Counted from the first letter of the stretch, positions 45,188 through 55,059 are shown. The stretch is DNA of 64,000 nt from Candidatus Thalassospirochaeta sargassi (GCA_028532855.1 JAQQAL010000011.1:471157-535156), one strand, 5' to 3'. The notes: generated by a model from the letters alone, not told the origin. Translations and numbers: made by a program.

Positions 45188-45215
45188 GTCCGGCGGGTAT
45201 CAATAACCGTCGGAC
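45188..45215. other. Nine-pair hairpin between convergent genes
   Basis: GTCCGGCGG (45188-45196) and CCGTCGGAC (45207-45215), one G-T pair and a ten-base loop, spans the stop codon of the minus-strand gene. There is no T-run on either side, so it is at best a weak or factor-dependent terminator, or a transcript-end stabiliser. Confidence 0.4.
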
Positions 45216-46849
45216 ATGGCTCTGTTGATGTCTTTTTTATAAAGCTCGTTATAAACAAAGCCCCTGTTTTTAAGTTTGTCCCTGATTTCATCAGGAAATG
45301 GGATGTCTCTCCAGAATACTCCGCGAACCTCGCGTTCCAGTTTCTGGGTTCCTTCGCTTTCTTTCATAATCCAAAGGGTATAATCATTGATGAATCGCTC
45401 TCTGACGTCTCCCTTAAGGTGATGGTCGGAAAACCACTGATAGTAGTGACCGGTTAAACCTTCTTCCATCCAGTAATGCTGAGCCTTTTCTTTGGCAACC
45501 TGCCACCTGAGATCTGCTAAAGCGGTTATAACTGCTAGTTTGAGATTTTTTGAATACATCGGAATGGCTACACGCCCGCGGCTCGTACCTCTGTTGTATT
45601 TTTCAAAGGGTTCCCAGCATATTCCGCGTTCTCCGTAACAGGGGATGAGGATGAAATAAGGAACAATCCGGTTTGTCTCCCGTTTGAATGTCCGTAGAAA
45701 CAGTCCAGGATCGATTTCTTCAACCTTTGAAACCTCGCAGATAAGATTCTCTCTTGTTCCTATATTGCGATCATCCGCGTTGAAATACTGCTTCATCAGT
45801 ACCGGTATATGATTTCCCTGTCTGCCGACGCACATTTTTGCCATCTGCCGAAGGGACCCGAATTCCTTGACTATGATCGAGGTGTCCACATGCATAACCT
45901 CGCCGAGGCGCTCAGCCTTTTCATGCAGCTGCGTAAGCAGCTTTTCGGTTTTTTCAAGATCGTTGAACAGACTACTTATTTCTTTATCGATTTTCTGCAG
46001 ATTTTTAAGTGACTGACTGATGTTGTAAATCGCTTTACGGTGTGTATCCGAATATGTAAGATTAATATTATTGTATTCAGGATGGTTCTCCCGGGTTGAG
46101 AGGGTTTTCATATTCTCAATCAGGCTGTTTTCATAATCGACAATATTCGCCTGTTTTCGCTGGATCAGGCTTATAAAGGCCTGTTTCTGCCCCTCCTGTT
46201 TCTCTATCTGCGGTCTGATGTTTTCCGAGCTTTTTAGTTTTGACGGTTTAATCTCATCTGTAGTGGATGCCGTGATACTGCCTGTGGAAATTTTCAGAAG
46301 CCATTCATCGATATAATGAACCGGCTCATTCGTGTTATTATCTTTTATGACTCTTGCGAGCAGATTTCTTGTTTCTGCTGAGAGTAGATTGGGCAGCACC
46401 GCTCCGTAACGGAGCGAAAGCAGTTTAGGGTCGGGCAGGCCCGTATGAATTTTTTTGGCCATGCTTTCGGCAAGCTCCCAGTAGGCGCTAATAAGTTTTG
46501 ACCTCATTGCCGAACGCTGTTTTGGGTCTTCTATGTTCAGGTACTGGCTTAGGATTTTGTGAAAATGTTGAGATTCCTCACCTTCGCCCCCCAGAGCCTG
46601 CTGGTAATATGATTTATTCTTGAAATAAGGTGCAGGCTTGGTTTCAAAGAATTTATCCACCGGTTCAAACCGTTTTTTATTGAGATCTATAGTTTCTTTC
46701 GGGTGATCGTTTTTTTTGTCAGATTGCCCCTCTTCAAAGAGCAGATCAAAAGACGGCCCGTCATTTTCTTCAATGCCGAATAGATCAGCAATTTCAGGGT
46801 CAACTTCTCCAGAGAAAACATTGTTTTTGTTGTTCTGGTTGTCACTCAT
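45200..46849 (-). CDS. Uncharacterised 549-residue protein downstream of tRNA-Ala
   Basis: Not recognised. Acidic, probably disordered first 90 residues, then helical regions with a coiled coil (about 215-320), and a better-ordered C-terminal part rich in aromatic residues (RGICWEPFEKYNRGTSRG, ALADLRWQVAKEKAQHYW). No signal peptide or membrane helix. The ATG is nine bases after the mature 3' end of tRNA-Ala on the same strand and has no ribosome site, so it is probably cotranscribed and released by tRNA processing. Confidence 0.65.
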   Translation of the reverse strand: MSDNQNNKNNVFSGEVDPEIADLFGIEENDGPSFDLLFEEGQSDKKNDHPKETIDLNKKRFEPVDKFFETKPAPYFKNKSYYQQALGGEGEESQHFHKILSQYLNIEDPKQRSAMRSKLISAYWELAESMAKKIHTGLPDPKLLSLRYGAVLPNLLSAETRNLLARVIKDNNTNEPVHYIDEWLLKISTGSITASTTDEIKPSKLKSSENIRPQIEKQEGQKQAFISLIQRKQANIVDYENSLIENMKTLSTRENHPEYNNINLTYSDTHRKAIYNISQSLKNLQKIDKEISSLFNDLEKTEKLLTQLHEKAERLGEVMHVDTSIIVKEFGSLRQMAKMCVGRQGNHIPVLMKQYFNADDRNIGTRENLICEVSKVEEIDPGLFLRTFKRETNRIVPYFILIPCYGERGICWEPFEKYNRGTSRGRVAIPMYSKNLKLAVITALADLRWQVAKEKAQHYWMEEGLTGHYYQWFSDHHLKGDVRERFINDYTLWIMKESEGTQKLEREVRGVFWRDIPFPDEIRDKLKNRGFVYNELYKKDINRAMSDGY

Positions 46850-46858
46850 TTTTAATAC

Positions 46859-46932
46859 TGGAGGTGAGGGGAGTCGAACCCCTTACCTCGTGAATGCCAT
46901 TCACGCGCTCTAGCCAAGTGAGCTACACCCCC
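46859..46932 (-). tRNA. tRNA-Ala (anticodon GGC)
   Basis: Complete cloverleaf on the minus strand: acceptor GGGGGTG / CACCTCC (one G-T pair), D arm GCTC...GAGC, anticodon stem CGTGA / TCACG with loop ATGGCAT (anticodon GGC), T arm with GTTCGAC. Discriminator A; the CCA end is not encoded. Confidence 0.95.
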
Positions 46933-46942
46933 GATTGTTCGT

Positions 46943-46971
46943 AATATACCGGAACATCATTGGGCTGTCAA
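46943..46971 (-). promoter_or_regulatory. Promoter of tRNA-Ala
   Basis: Minus strand: TTGACA (46971-46966), 17-base spacer, TATATT (46948-46943), ten bases before the mature 5' end. Confidence 0.85.
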
Positions 46972-46986
46972 GCCGGAACTTTTTTT

Positions 46987-47991
46987 TCAGGATACTACTT
47001 CTATATGACAGAGCCGGTATATCCGTCTGTCTTCGAATGTCCCTGTTTCGGAAAACATTCGCTGCACCCCTGCTGGCAATTCTCTGTATACCTCCTCGGT
47101 AATATCCATATCATTGACCGGAGTATATTTTGTTCCCAGATGAAAAATCGAATTAAGAGAATCCGATATGATTGTTCCGGTTTTCCCCCTGGTCTTCCAT
47201 GTTGTTGTTCCGAGATGCATTGCAGCCTTTAGTCTGATGGGCGTGTGCAACTCAAAATCCTCAATGCTTATTATAACACGGTTCAACATGAGTTTTATTC
47301 CGGGTATGACGGAATCAGTATTCACTCCGTTATAGGGAAAAAGTACCAGTCCCCCGTATTCATTCCAGATCCACAACCTCCCGTCATATTCAGCGGTTGT
47401 TTTGTCGACTACTTCCTGAAAAGTCTGTTTGAGTTTGTTAAGGTGGACGTTGCCGGATTTTTTCTTCCAGTCGGAGGGCAGAGAGATCTCGGTAAAAAGC
47501 ATGTAGAAGGAATAATCCTTTCCGCTTTTGATTCCTTTCCAGCCGTTTTCCATTTTGATAAATTCAGGAGTATCGGCTTCAGTTTCAGCACATGCTGTAT
47601 CCGCAGGCCCTGCGGGTCTTGAAATCAGGTTGAAAAAACCGGCATATTTGTTCAGCCTCTGAGGTTTAATTCCTGCTTTAAGAATTGAGGAGGCAAGATA
47701 ATCACATCCTTTCATCATAATCGCCGCCGGATCATCTACGGTATTTTTACGATCAATGAGAGTCCGGGATACATTATTTTTTTTAAGAAAGTAACTAAGA
47801 TCTTTTGATTTTTCTTCATCAGGGATAGATTCATAATCCAGGAGATAAAGGATATCCGGCTCAGGTTTTTTCAGCGTTTTTCTAAGATCCTTATGTGCCC
47901 GTAGTTCAATATGCCATTTAGAAGAATTTTCAATGGCGGTAAAATATTTCAGCGGAATTCTGCTGTCGCTGAAGAGGATGATTCTATTCAT
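46987..47991 (-). CDS. Degenerate class III cyclase-domain protein
   Basis: 334 residues. The C-terminal half aligns with the upstream gene's cyclase domain (YSFYMLFTEIS against YTLAFLRVDIV; GRLWIWNEYGG against GRVWHWDGDGG). The two metal-binding Asp are replaced by Glu and Tyr, so nucleotide cyclisation is unlikely. The N-terminal ~130 residues (IILFSDSRIPLKYF, PDILYLLDYESI) look receiver-like but lack a clear site. It overlaps the upstream paralogue by eight bases. It may be a regulatory partner of it. Confidence 0.65.
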   Translation of the reverse strand: MNRIILFSDSRIPLKYFTAIENSSKWHIELRAHKDLRKTLKKPEPDILYLLDYESIPDEEKSKDLSYFLKKNNVSRTLIDRKNTVDDPAAIMMKGCDYLASSILKAGIKPQRLNKYAGFFNLISRPAGPADTACAETEADTPEFIKMENGWKGIKSGKDYSFYMLFTEISLPSDWKKKSGNVHLNKLKQTFQEVVDKTTAEYDGRLWIWNEYGGLVLFPYNGVNTDSVIPGIKLMLNRVIISIEDFELHTPIRLKAAMHLGTTTWKTRGKTGTIISDSLNSIFHLGTKYTPVNDMDITEEVYRELPAGVQRMFSETGTFEDRRIYRLCHIEVVS

Positions 47992-48919
47992 TGCAGCCCA
48001 GCCTTACCCTGTATTCAAAATAACTGCGTTTATTCGTTGTTTTAAATTCTCTGAATTGTTTGGATGTAAGAGTTTCTAACATCATCTTTACCGGTTCGCT
48101 GATTGTCAGGCAGTTTACTGAGGTATGCTTGTGTTCAAGTTCGGCTACCCTTTTTACGGTATCGGAGTTTTGCATGATTTCATTGTTCGAGGTATATTCG
48201 AAGGGGCCGCTGTGCACCGCTATCCGGACATTGAGACCGTCCTCTATCGGACATTCCAGATTGTTATACAGGAATAGTTCATGCAGCAGTTCCATTCCGC
48301 TTAAGACGGCGCTCTCATTCATGTTTCCGAAGATGAAGGCTGCCAGCCCACCATCGCCGTCCCAATGCCAGACTCTGCCGTTTCTTTTTTCAACGGAATT
48401 AACCAGAATATCTCGCATACTGAGATAAACCTTTTCCAGTTCAGCGGCATTATGCTTTCTGACCATCTTTGTGTTTCCGACTATATCGACTCTGAGAAAA
48501 GCAAGAGTATATTCCTGACCGGTTTTCAGAGTGCCCCAGTTTCGGGTTTTTCGTTCATTCGGGTTTTCGACGAATATTTTATTACTTACGTCGAAGATAT
48601 ATCCCATCTGATAGATTCCGTTGAGGATCTGTCTGAGATAGGGAATGGATATTTTTCTGCCTGCGATTCCCCGGCCCTGATCACTGAAGTCTATCAACAG
48701 CAGTACAAAGTCCAGGAACATATTTGTTTTAACTATATCCGACATTATCTGTCTTGCCGCATTCTGATTCGGGATGGCAACGCTTGAAGGAATTCCTGTC
48801 CTCTCGTGCAGATTGTAGCCCGGAAGAAGCCGCCTTACGAGTAAAATCATGGTTCTGTTATCCATTGATTGAGACAAAGCCTTAACGCAGTAACTTATTA
48901 TATTATTAGGAATTCGCAT
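47984..48919 (-). CDS. Class III nucleotide cyclase-domain protein
   Basis: 311 residues. N-terminal helical region (about 1-120), then a class III cyclase homology domain with both metal Asp kept: LRVDIVGNTK and WHWDGDGGLAAF, followed by RIAVHSG. Whether it makes cAMP or cGMP, or is active at all, cannot be told. ATG 48919 is chosen over TTG 48955 because that TTG is the -35 of the promoter, and the ATG sits seven bases after its -10. Confidence 0.72.
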   Translation of the reverse strand: MRIPNNIISYCVKALSQSMDNRTMILLVRRLLPGYNLHERTGIPSSVAIPNQNAARQIMSDIVKTNMFLDFVLLLIDFSDQGRGIAGRKISIPYLRQILNGIYQMGYIFDVSNKIFVENPNERKTRNWGTLKTGQEYTLAFLRVDIVGNTKMVRKHNAAELEKVYLSMRDILVNSVEKRNGRVWHWDGDGGLAAFIFGNMNESAVLSGMELLHELFLYNNLECPIEDGLNVRIAVHSGPFEYTSNNEIMQNSDTVKRVAELEHKHTSVNCLTISEPVKMMLETLTSKQFREFKTTNKRSYFEYRVRLGCNE

Positions 48920-48926
48920 TGTGTTT

Positions 48927-48955
48927 ATTAAAGCTTGATTAGTCTTTGTAGTCAA
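48927..48955 (-). promoter_or_regulatory. Promoter of the cyclase pair, leaderless geometry
   Basis: Minus strand: TTGACT (48955-48950), 17-base spacer, TTTAAT (48932-48927), seven bases, ATG 48919. Confidence 0.65.
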
Positions 48956-48969
48956 GCTGCTTTTTAGTG

Positions 48970-48975
48970 TATAAT
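48970..48975 (+). promoter_or_regulatory. -10 element of addB, leaderless geometry
   Basis: Perfect TATAAT seven bases before ATG 48983; the -35 is weak (TTGTAG at 48946-48951, 18-base spacer). No ribosome site. Confidence 0.45.
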
Positions 48976-48982
48976 GTTATGG

Positions 48983-51748
48983 ATGATCAGTGTCACTAAT
49001 TTAATAATTAAAGAAAAGTCCGGCAATGCTGTGTTTGTGTTTCCCTCTGAAGCTGCTGCGGCTAGTCGCAGAAAGGAATTCCTGGATGTCACTGGTAAAC
49101 GGGCGGTCAAGAACAGCCGTTTCCTCTCCTGGGACCGATTTAAGGAGCAGATAACGCTCCATGACAGAGCTGATAAGCCAGTTAACTCCCTGCTTCGCAG
49201 GCTTTTTGCCGCTGATATAATTCGACGAAACAGTGAAAAACAGCTTTTTACCACACTTATTCCTGTTGAATATCGACATCATGCCCAGGCCTTTACAGAA
49301 ACTGTTTACCGTGTTCTGCCTGAGCTTGAACAGCTTATCCGTTCAATCCAGAACGGGCCGGGGGTCTTGAATCCGGCTTTGACCGCGGATTACACCGCAC
49401 TGTACCATGAGTATCGGAATTTTATGGCAGCCAACCGCCTTTTTGAACCATCATGGGAGCTTCCGGAGCTGAAGAAATTGGGGAATGATTATTATATTAT
49501 ATGCCCTGAAATTATTGAGGATTTCAGTGAATATGAAATTCTGCTGAAGAAGGCAGGATGCCGCTTTCTGCACAGGACGGAAGCTGCGGATACAGTTGCA
49601 ATCAGACAATTTGAGAATTCAGTAATAGAGACTGACACTGTTCTGAATGAAATTTCCTCTCTTCTTTCTTCAGGGGTACATCATTCCGCGATAGCTGTTA
49701 CAGCTGCAGATGAGTCGACGGCGGAGCTTCTGATGAGTAAGGCTGGTCTTCGGGAAATCCCTGTGAACCGGAGTAGCGGAAAACCACTTTCTGAGTATCC
49801 TGCAGGCCGGCTGCCCGGACTGATTCGCTCCTGCTGGAGCAGCGGCTTCAGTATTACATCCATGAAGGAGCTGCTGCTGTATAGGGCTTTTGTCTGGAAG
49901 GAGTCTGAAACAGCGGAAGATTTGATTCGCTTCGGGATAGAAAACCGTTGTCTTAAAAACCTGTCCAGAATGCCTTCCGGGGATGTCTGGGCGGCACGGC
50001 TGAAGACAGTAAGAATCAGCAGTCGGGAGGAAGCTGAGTGGGAAGTCCGGAAAAAAATGCTGGATTTTTATAAGAAACTGAGAAGCAGTATCGAAAAAAT
50101 TACGTCGGCAGCAAGCTTCGTGGAACTTTCCCGCGCGTTTCAAATATTTGTAGGAACCTTTCTTGATACTGAGGTGGAAAACTGGAACTCCGACTGCGAA
50201 CAGATTTTTCAACGCAGCCGTGAGGTTCTGGCCTCTCTCAGGGAGACTGAAACACAGCTTGAGAAGATTGCCGTGCAGGATCCGCTTGGAATATGGATAG
50301 ATATACTCGGCGAGAAGATTTATGTGCAGCAGCAATCGGCTGAAGCTTTGACCCTGTTTCCCTACCGGGTATCAGCGCTTATAAACCCCATGTATCATTT
50401 TGTTATAGGTCTTTCGCACGAGGCTTCAACTGTCTCGTCAACGTTATTTCCGTTTCTAACGGATCAGCAGAGACGGGATATCGGTGCAGCTGAGAATAAT
50501 ATGACGAATGATTTTATTGCTGTCTATGGCGAATCCGGAGGGACTGTACGCTTCTCATGTGCGGCAGAAACCCCGAACGGAACAGCCCTGCCACCGGGGT
50601 TTTTTATCAGCAGCGGTAAAATAGAGCGGCCGAAGAGCGTTGAAATGGGCGATGACTTTTTCAAGGATCCTGTCCAGGCTGAAAACAGATGGTGGGAGCG
50701 CGCTTGCCGGGCAGGTTTCAAAATTAAGGAAGCGGGAGCGCTGCCGGTACTTACGAAAACACAGCTTGCAGGTTTTGAATATGCCTCGTCTGTTTATATG
50801 TCCGGCAAGGATTTTGATGCTGCTGAGCAGTGCTTTCCTCCGGGTCGCGAAGTTGAGAATATTGTTGCAGCCTTGAGTGATGATGATGGTATGTTCCGGG
50901 CTTCGGCTACTCTGCTGAATAGCTGGAAAGAATGCCGTTTTGCCATGATGCTGAATTATGCCCTTGGAATAGGGGAGGATGAATATACTCTGAGGCCTGA
51001 AGACCCCTGGGGCGCCGGCAATGTCATGCATGACGTGTTTTTTGACTTTTTCAGCAGTTTAAATCAAACCGGTGAGCCTTTCAGGCTGGCCGGCAACAGT
51101 GAAAGGTATGCTGAATTAATTAAAGCCTCCGTTAATCGGGTTTTTTCGGACTGGGAAAGTAGAAAGAACTATTTCTTCGGTCCCTCGTGGACGGCGCTCC
51201 GGCGAAAGATTATGGCGGAGCTTTCGGGCTTTCCCGAAGCCGAAGCTGAATATTATGACGGCTTTACAGCTGAGCGGCTCGAAGAGTGGCTTGAGTTCAT
51301 CCTTGAAGAGCAGAGAATAAGGGTTTTCGGTAAGGTCGATAGGATTTCAACCGGCTCTGAGGGTTCGGTTATTGTAGATTATAAAAAAAGCTGGAAGAAG
51401 AAGACCAGAGTGAAATTCATCAGCGAAGATGACAAAGGCGAGCTGTTACCTCCCCTGATCGGGTATCAGCTGCCGCTTTACATTCTTCTTGCCGGGAAAA
51501 ATGGAGTCAAAGTTGCTGCATCCAGCTATTACAGCATAGCCGGCGGCTGTCATTTCCCTGTATCCGGGGACGGGGGTGTACTGACGGATGATGATGTTGA
51601 ACGTCTCTGCCGTCTTACGTTGAGCGAAATTATCCGCATGGCAGAAGAAAGCCGCAAGGGTGATTTTACTGCGGCTGAACGCTGCGACGGATGTGGTTTT
51701 CGTGCTGTATGCCGGAAGCGTTTTAATCTAAGGTGGACAAATAGATGA
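48983..51748 (+). CDS. addB: AddB-like subunit of a helicase-nuclease, PD-(D/E)XK nuclease
   Basis: 921 residues. C-terminal RecB-type nuclease with DR...VIVDYKK and GYQLPLYIL, plus a likely [4Fe-4S] set: one Cys in SWKECRFAMM and three in CDGCGFRAVC (CX2CX5C), as in AddB. The N-terminal helicase-like part lacks a Walker A motif (VFPSEAAAASRR), as in the non-motor AddB forms. Shorter than Firmicute AddB (~1150). It pairs with addA downstream (four-base overlap) for double-strand break resection. ATG 48983 is chosen from the promoter spacing; ATG 48974 would lie within the -10. Confidence 0.75.
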   Translation: MISVTNLIIKEKSGNAVFVFPSEAAAASRRKEFLDVTGKRAVKNSRFLSWDRFKEQITLHDRADKPVNSLLRRLFAADIIRRNSEKQLFTTLIPVEYRHHAQAFTETVYRVLPELEQLIRSIQNGPGVLNPALTADYTALYHEYRNFMAANRLFEPSWELPELKKLGNDYYIICPEIIEDFSEYEILLKKAGCRFLHRTEAADTVAIRQFENSVIETDTVLNEISSLLSSGVHHSAIAVTAADESTAELLMSKAGLREIPVNRSSGKPLSEYPAGRLPGLIRSCWSSGFSITSMKELLLYRAFVWKESETAEDLIRFGIENRCLKNLSRMPSGDVWAARLKTVRISSREEAEWEVRKKMLDFYKKLRSSIEKITSAASFVELSRAFQIFVGTFLDTEVENWNSDCEQIFQRSREVLASLRETETQLEKIAVQDPLGIWIDILGEKIYVQQQSAEALTLFPYRVSALINPMYHFVIGLSHEASTVSSTLFPFLTDQQRRDIGAAENNMTNDFIAVYGESGGTVRFSCAAETPNGTALPPGFFISSGKIERPKSVEMGDDFFKDPVQAENRWWERACRAGFKIKEAGALPVLTKTQLAGFEYASSVYMSGKDFDAAEQCFPPGREVENIVAALSDDDGMFRASATLLNSWKECRFAMMLNYALGIGEDEYTLRPEDPWGAGNVMHDVFFDFFSSLNQTGEPFRLAGNSERYAELIKASVNRVFSDWESRKNYFFGPSWTALRRKIMAELSGFPEAEAEYYDGFTAERLEEWLEFILEEQRIRVFGKVDRISTGSEGSVIVDYKKSWKKKTRVKFISEDDKGELLPPLIGYQLPLYILLAGKNGVKVAASSYYSIAGGCHFPVSGDGGVLTDDDVERLCRLTLSEIIRMAEESRKGDFTAAERCDGCGFRAVCRKRFNLRWTNR

Positions 51749-54700
51749 GACTAGATAAATTTCAGCAGACGGTAATCGACTGCGATACCAACGCCGTAGT
51801 CTCGGCAGGCGCAGGCTCGGGTAAAACAACGGTGCTGTCAGCCAGATTCCTGCGGCTCATTGCGGAGCGGAAGGCTGAAGTAGGGGAGATCCTGACGCTG
51901 ACCTTCACGCGGAAAGCTGCTGCTGAAATGTATGAACGAATTTACAGCCTGCTTGTCGAAAACCGGGATAATCCCGCAGTAGCTGACGCGGTGGCTGATT
52001 TCGACAAGGCGTCTATTTCAACCCTCGACAGCTTCTGTTCAAGGATTGCCCGTGACTGCAGCTCGCTATTCGGCCTGCCGTCCAACTTCACAACAGATGA
52101 GTCCTCTGTTCGGGCGCTGGCTGAGGATACTTCTCTTGATTTCATACTGGCCAATGCGGAAAATCCTCATCTGAAAGATTTTATATTCATTAACGGCTTT
52201 GAAAATGTTTGGAAAAATTTTTTTGTGCATATTGCCCTTAACTATCTGGCCATAGGCGAGCCTGTTGATTTTGAAGAAGTTTTCAGACATCAAATGGATA
52301 CAGCCGAAAAAGCAATGGCTGAATCGGCTGAGACTGCTGACAGTCTGATTTCAGATATACTTGCGGTAGAACCTGTGCTGGGGAGTCTTGCGAAAGAGCA
52401 GGACAAGCTTGCCTCCCTCCCTTCAATCCGCGGGCTCAGCGCCGATTCGGATTATAAGGGGCTTTTGGAGGCACTCCATGGTCTGAATATTAAAAAGGCC
52501 GGCGGCTCAAGTAAAAAGGAAGAGGTTCTCATTTTTAAAGACCTGGTCGAGGAGCTTCGCGGCTGCAGGGATGAATTGCACGAGCTCGTAGGAACCCTGT
52601 TAAACCGCAGGCTTATTCAGGGGCTTTTTGAACTTTCTTCGCTGTTTCAGGATGAGATTTTCAGCCGTAAACGCTCCTCCGGGCTGCTGGGGTTTCATGA
52701 TGTTCTTACTATAGCCGTCAGCGGTCTGAAGCGTGATCATGAGCTGCGAAGATACTATAAGGGTTTATTCCGCTATATCATGATCGATGAATTTCAGGAT
52801 AATAATAAATTGCAGAAAGAACTGCTGTACCTGCTTTCCGAGCGGGATGACCATGAGGGCGAAGGGGTGCCTGCGGCCGGTGAACTAAACCCTGCGAAGC
52901 TCTTTTTCGTCGGTGATGAAAAACAGTCCATATACCGATTCCGCGGCGCCGACGTAAGTGTGTTCAAGCAGCTCAGTACTGAGATAGGGGATGCCGGCGG
53001 AAAAGCACTGGAGCTGAAGATGAACTACCGCAGCGAACCCGGGCTGATAGATTTTTTCAATCGCCTGTTTTCTGAAGTTATGAGCGACAGCAGTGAAGAT
53101 TATCAGGCTTCATTCGAACCCCTCTTGTCACGGCCCGCAGTTCTGCCTCAGGAGCCGGACATCCGATTATTATATAAGGCCCACAGCAGTGATCTGCCCG
53201 AAGATTCCCTAAGTTCCGAGGAGTCCGAAGCCCGTGCGATAGCCGAGTACATTCTTTCGGCAGAGGATAGTTTTGATATCGCTGTGAAGGGGGAAATCAG
53301 AAAGGCTCGTTTTTCAGATTTTGCCCTTCTTTTCCGCTCAGGAACAAACCAGAAAACCTATGAGCAGGTATTTCGTGCATACGGTATCCCGTATAACGTC
53401 CATTCGGTACGAAGCCTTTTTCAGGAAGCTCCTGTGAATGATATCTACAACTTCCTTCAGCTATGCCTTTATCCGGGCGACCGGACTGCAGCGGCGGCTC
53501 TGTTAAGATCGCCTTTAATGAATCTATCTGATTTCAGCACAGTGAATTTTCTGCTTAGCGGTAAAAAGATTTTTGATAAAGGATTCCAGAAAATTCTTGA
53601 AGGATGCTGCCGGACAGAAGAAGATCTCAGCCGATACAGGATGGCCCGCGGTCTTTATGAAGAGATAAATCCGCGCATTGACCGCGAACCCCTTGCCGAT
53701 ATAATTTCCGATATCTGGTATAAAACCGGCTATCGCTACCTGATTCTTGCCGACAGTTCACGTCACGGCTACCTTGAATATTTCGATTACCTGAAGCAGC
53801 TTGCGGTCAGGTATGATCAGGAAGGGAAGTCAGCGGCGGATTTTCTGGATTTTATAAGGGAGAACCTTGGAGAATACAAAAAGATAGATGATTTGAAGAT
53901 CCTGGGATACTCATCCGGAGGCGTCGAAATAATGCCGGTGCATCAGTCAAAGGGGCTTGAGTTTCCGATTGTGATTGTTGCTAATGCTGGAAATGTCGGT
54001 TTAAGTGACCGGGGCGGATCGACACCGGCCTATATTTCGGAGGCCGACGGGCTCTCGTTTAACCTTGTATCCGGGCGTGGCGCAGGCTCATCAGGCCGGT
54101 GTAATTACTTTTTCAGTCGAGGAAAGGAAGAGAACCGGGCACGTGAAGAGGCAGAACTTCGACGGCTGCTGTACGTAGCGCTGACGCGGGCTGAGTGCCA
54201 TCTGGTAGTTTCGGGCTGTCACGGTCCGCAGAACAGGAGCGGCCAGAAATCAATGCTGAATATGTTTCTTTCAGCCTTCGGGTGGTCGGATCAGAATGAC
54301 CCCTACATGTATCAGCAGCTCGAACCCTATATAGAAGAGATAAAAAACCGACGATGGAGTGAAGACGGCGGGCTCCGGGGAGAAAAAGCGAATATTCCTG
54401 CAGTATCTGCTGAATATTCCGCTGCTGTGGCTTCAGTTTATGAACTTGAGGCAAATGAGTTTTCAGCGACAACGCTGAATGCACTGCATAAAGAAACTAT
54501 GCCGGAGGTTCCGGATGAAAAAAAGCAGGAGCTTCCGTCACTTGAGCCACGTCTGGAAAAAATTCTCAGTGATAAGGGGCTGGAGGCTGATTTCGGAACA
54601 ATCTGCCACCGCCTTATCGAGTGGGCAGTCAAATCAGGCATTGAAGAGAGCCTGCCTCCGCTGGACAGGGTTTCAGATGAACTAAGGCCCTTCTTTTCAG

Positions 54701-55059
54701 GTTTTTCAGATAATGACTGGTCTTTGATGGTGAAATCCGCCGCTGGGCTTGCTGAAGGTTTTCTGAAGTCGGAAACCTGGAAAACTGCGTTGTCTTCAAC
54801 TGGCTTCGAATCGGAACTTGCATTCACCTCAAAAACAATTCATGGAGAAGATGAGGTCTATGTTAACGGTGTGATTGATTTAGTTTTCGAGATGGACGAC
54901 TATATTCAGATTATAGATTTTAAAACGGACAGAAAAATAATACCCGGTGAGTACGAGCGTCAGATGGAACTTTACATCGAAGCAGCCTCGGAGATTTATG
55001 AAAAACCGGCCCGCTGCAGTCTGTTTTATCTTCGCTCAGGAGTAGAAATCAGCCTTTAG
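51745..55059 (+). CDS. addA: AddA-like UvrD/Rep helicase-nuclease subunit
   Basis: 1104 residues. Superfamily 1 helicase motifs: Q-motif LDKFQQTVID, Walker A SAGAGSGKTT, LTFTRKAAAEM, Walker B MIDEFQD, VGDEKQSIYRFRGAD, NYRS, VHQSKGLEFPIV and YVALTRAE; the C-terminus carries a RecB nuclease (GVIDLV, IIDFKTDR, YERQMELY). With AddB it resects DNA ends for recombination. It starts in the addB stop (ATGA). The last 11 bases overlap the convergent tetR gene. Confidence 0.85.
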   Translation: MRLDKFQQTVIDCDTNAVVSAGAGSGKTTVLSARFLRLIAERKAEVGEILTLTFTRKAAAEMYERIYSLLVENRDNPAVADAVADFDKASISTLDSFCSRIARDCSSLFGLPSNFTTDESSVRALAEDTSLDFILANAENPHLKDFIFINGFENVWKNFFVHIALNYLAIGEPVDFEEVFRHQMDTAEKAMAESAETADSLISDILAVEPVLGSLAKEQDKLASLPSIRGLSADSDYKGLLEALHGLNIKKAGGSSKKEEVLIFKDLVEELRGCRDELHELVGTLLNRRLIQGLFELSSLFQDEIFSRKRSSGLLGFHDVLTIAVSGLKRDHELRRYYKGLFRYIMIDEFQDNNKLQKELLYLLSERDDHEGEGVPAAGELNPAKLFFVGDEKQSIYRFRGADVSVFKQLSTEIGDAGGKALELKMNYRSEPGLIDFFNRLFSEVMSDSSEDYQASFEPLLSRPAVLPQEPDIRLLYKAHSSDLPEDSLSSEESEARAIAEYILSAEDSFDIAVKGEIRKARFSDFALLFRSGTNQKTYEQVFRAYGIPYNVHSVRSLFQEAPVNDIYNFLQLCLYPGDRTAAAALLRSPLMNLSDFSTVNFLLSGKKIFDKGFQKILEGCCRTEEDLSRYRMARGLYEEINPRIDREPLADIISDIWYKTGYRYLILADSSRHGYLEYFDYLKQLAVRYDQEGKSAADFLDFIRENLGEYKKIDDLKILGYSSGGVEIMPVHQSKGLEFPIVIVANAGNVGLSDRGGSTPAYISEADGLSFNLVSGRGAGSSGRCNYFFSRGKEENRAREEAELRRLLYVALTRAECHLVVSGCHGPQNRSGQKSMLNMFLSAFGWSDQNDPYMYQQLEPYIEEIKNRRWSEDGGLRGEKANIPAVSAEYSAAVASVYELEANEFSATTLNALHKETMPEVPDEKKQELPSLEPRLEKILSDKGLEADFGTICHRLIEWAVKSGIEESLPPLDRVSDELRPFFSGFSDNDWSLMVKSAAGLAEGFLKSETWKTALSSTGFESELAFTSKTIHGEDEVYVNGVIDLVFEMDDYIQIIDFKTDRKIIPGEYERQMELYIEAASEIYEKPARCSLFYLRSGVEISL

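Noticed and set aside
45188..45215. Bidirectional intrinsic terminator
   Set aside because: The hairpin is good but there is no T-run on either side; kept only as an unexplained hairpin.
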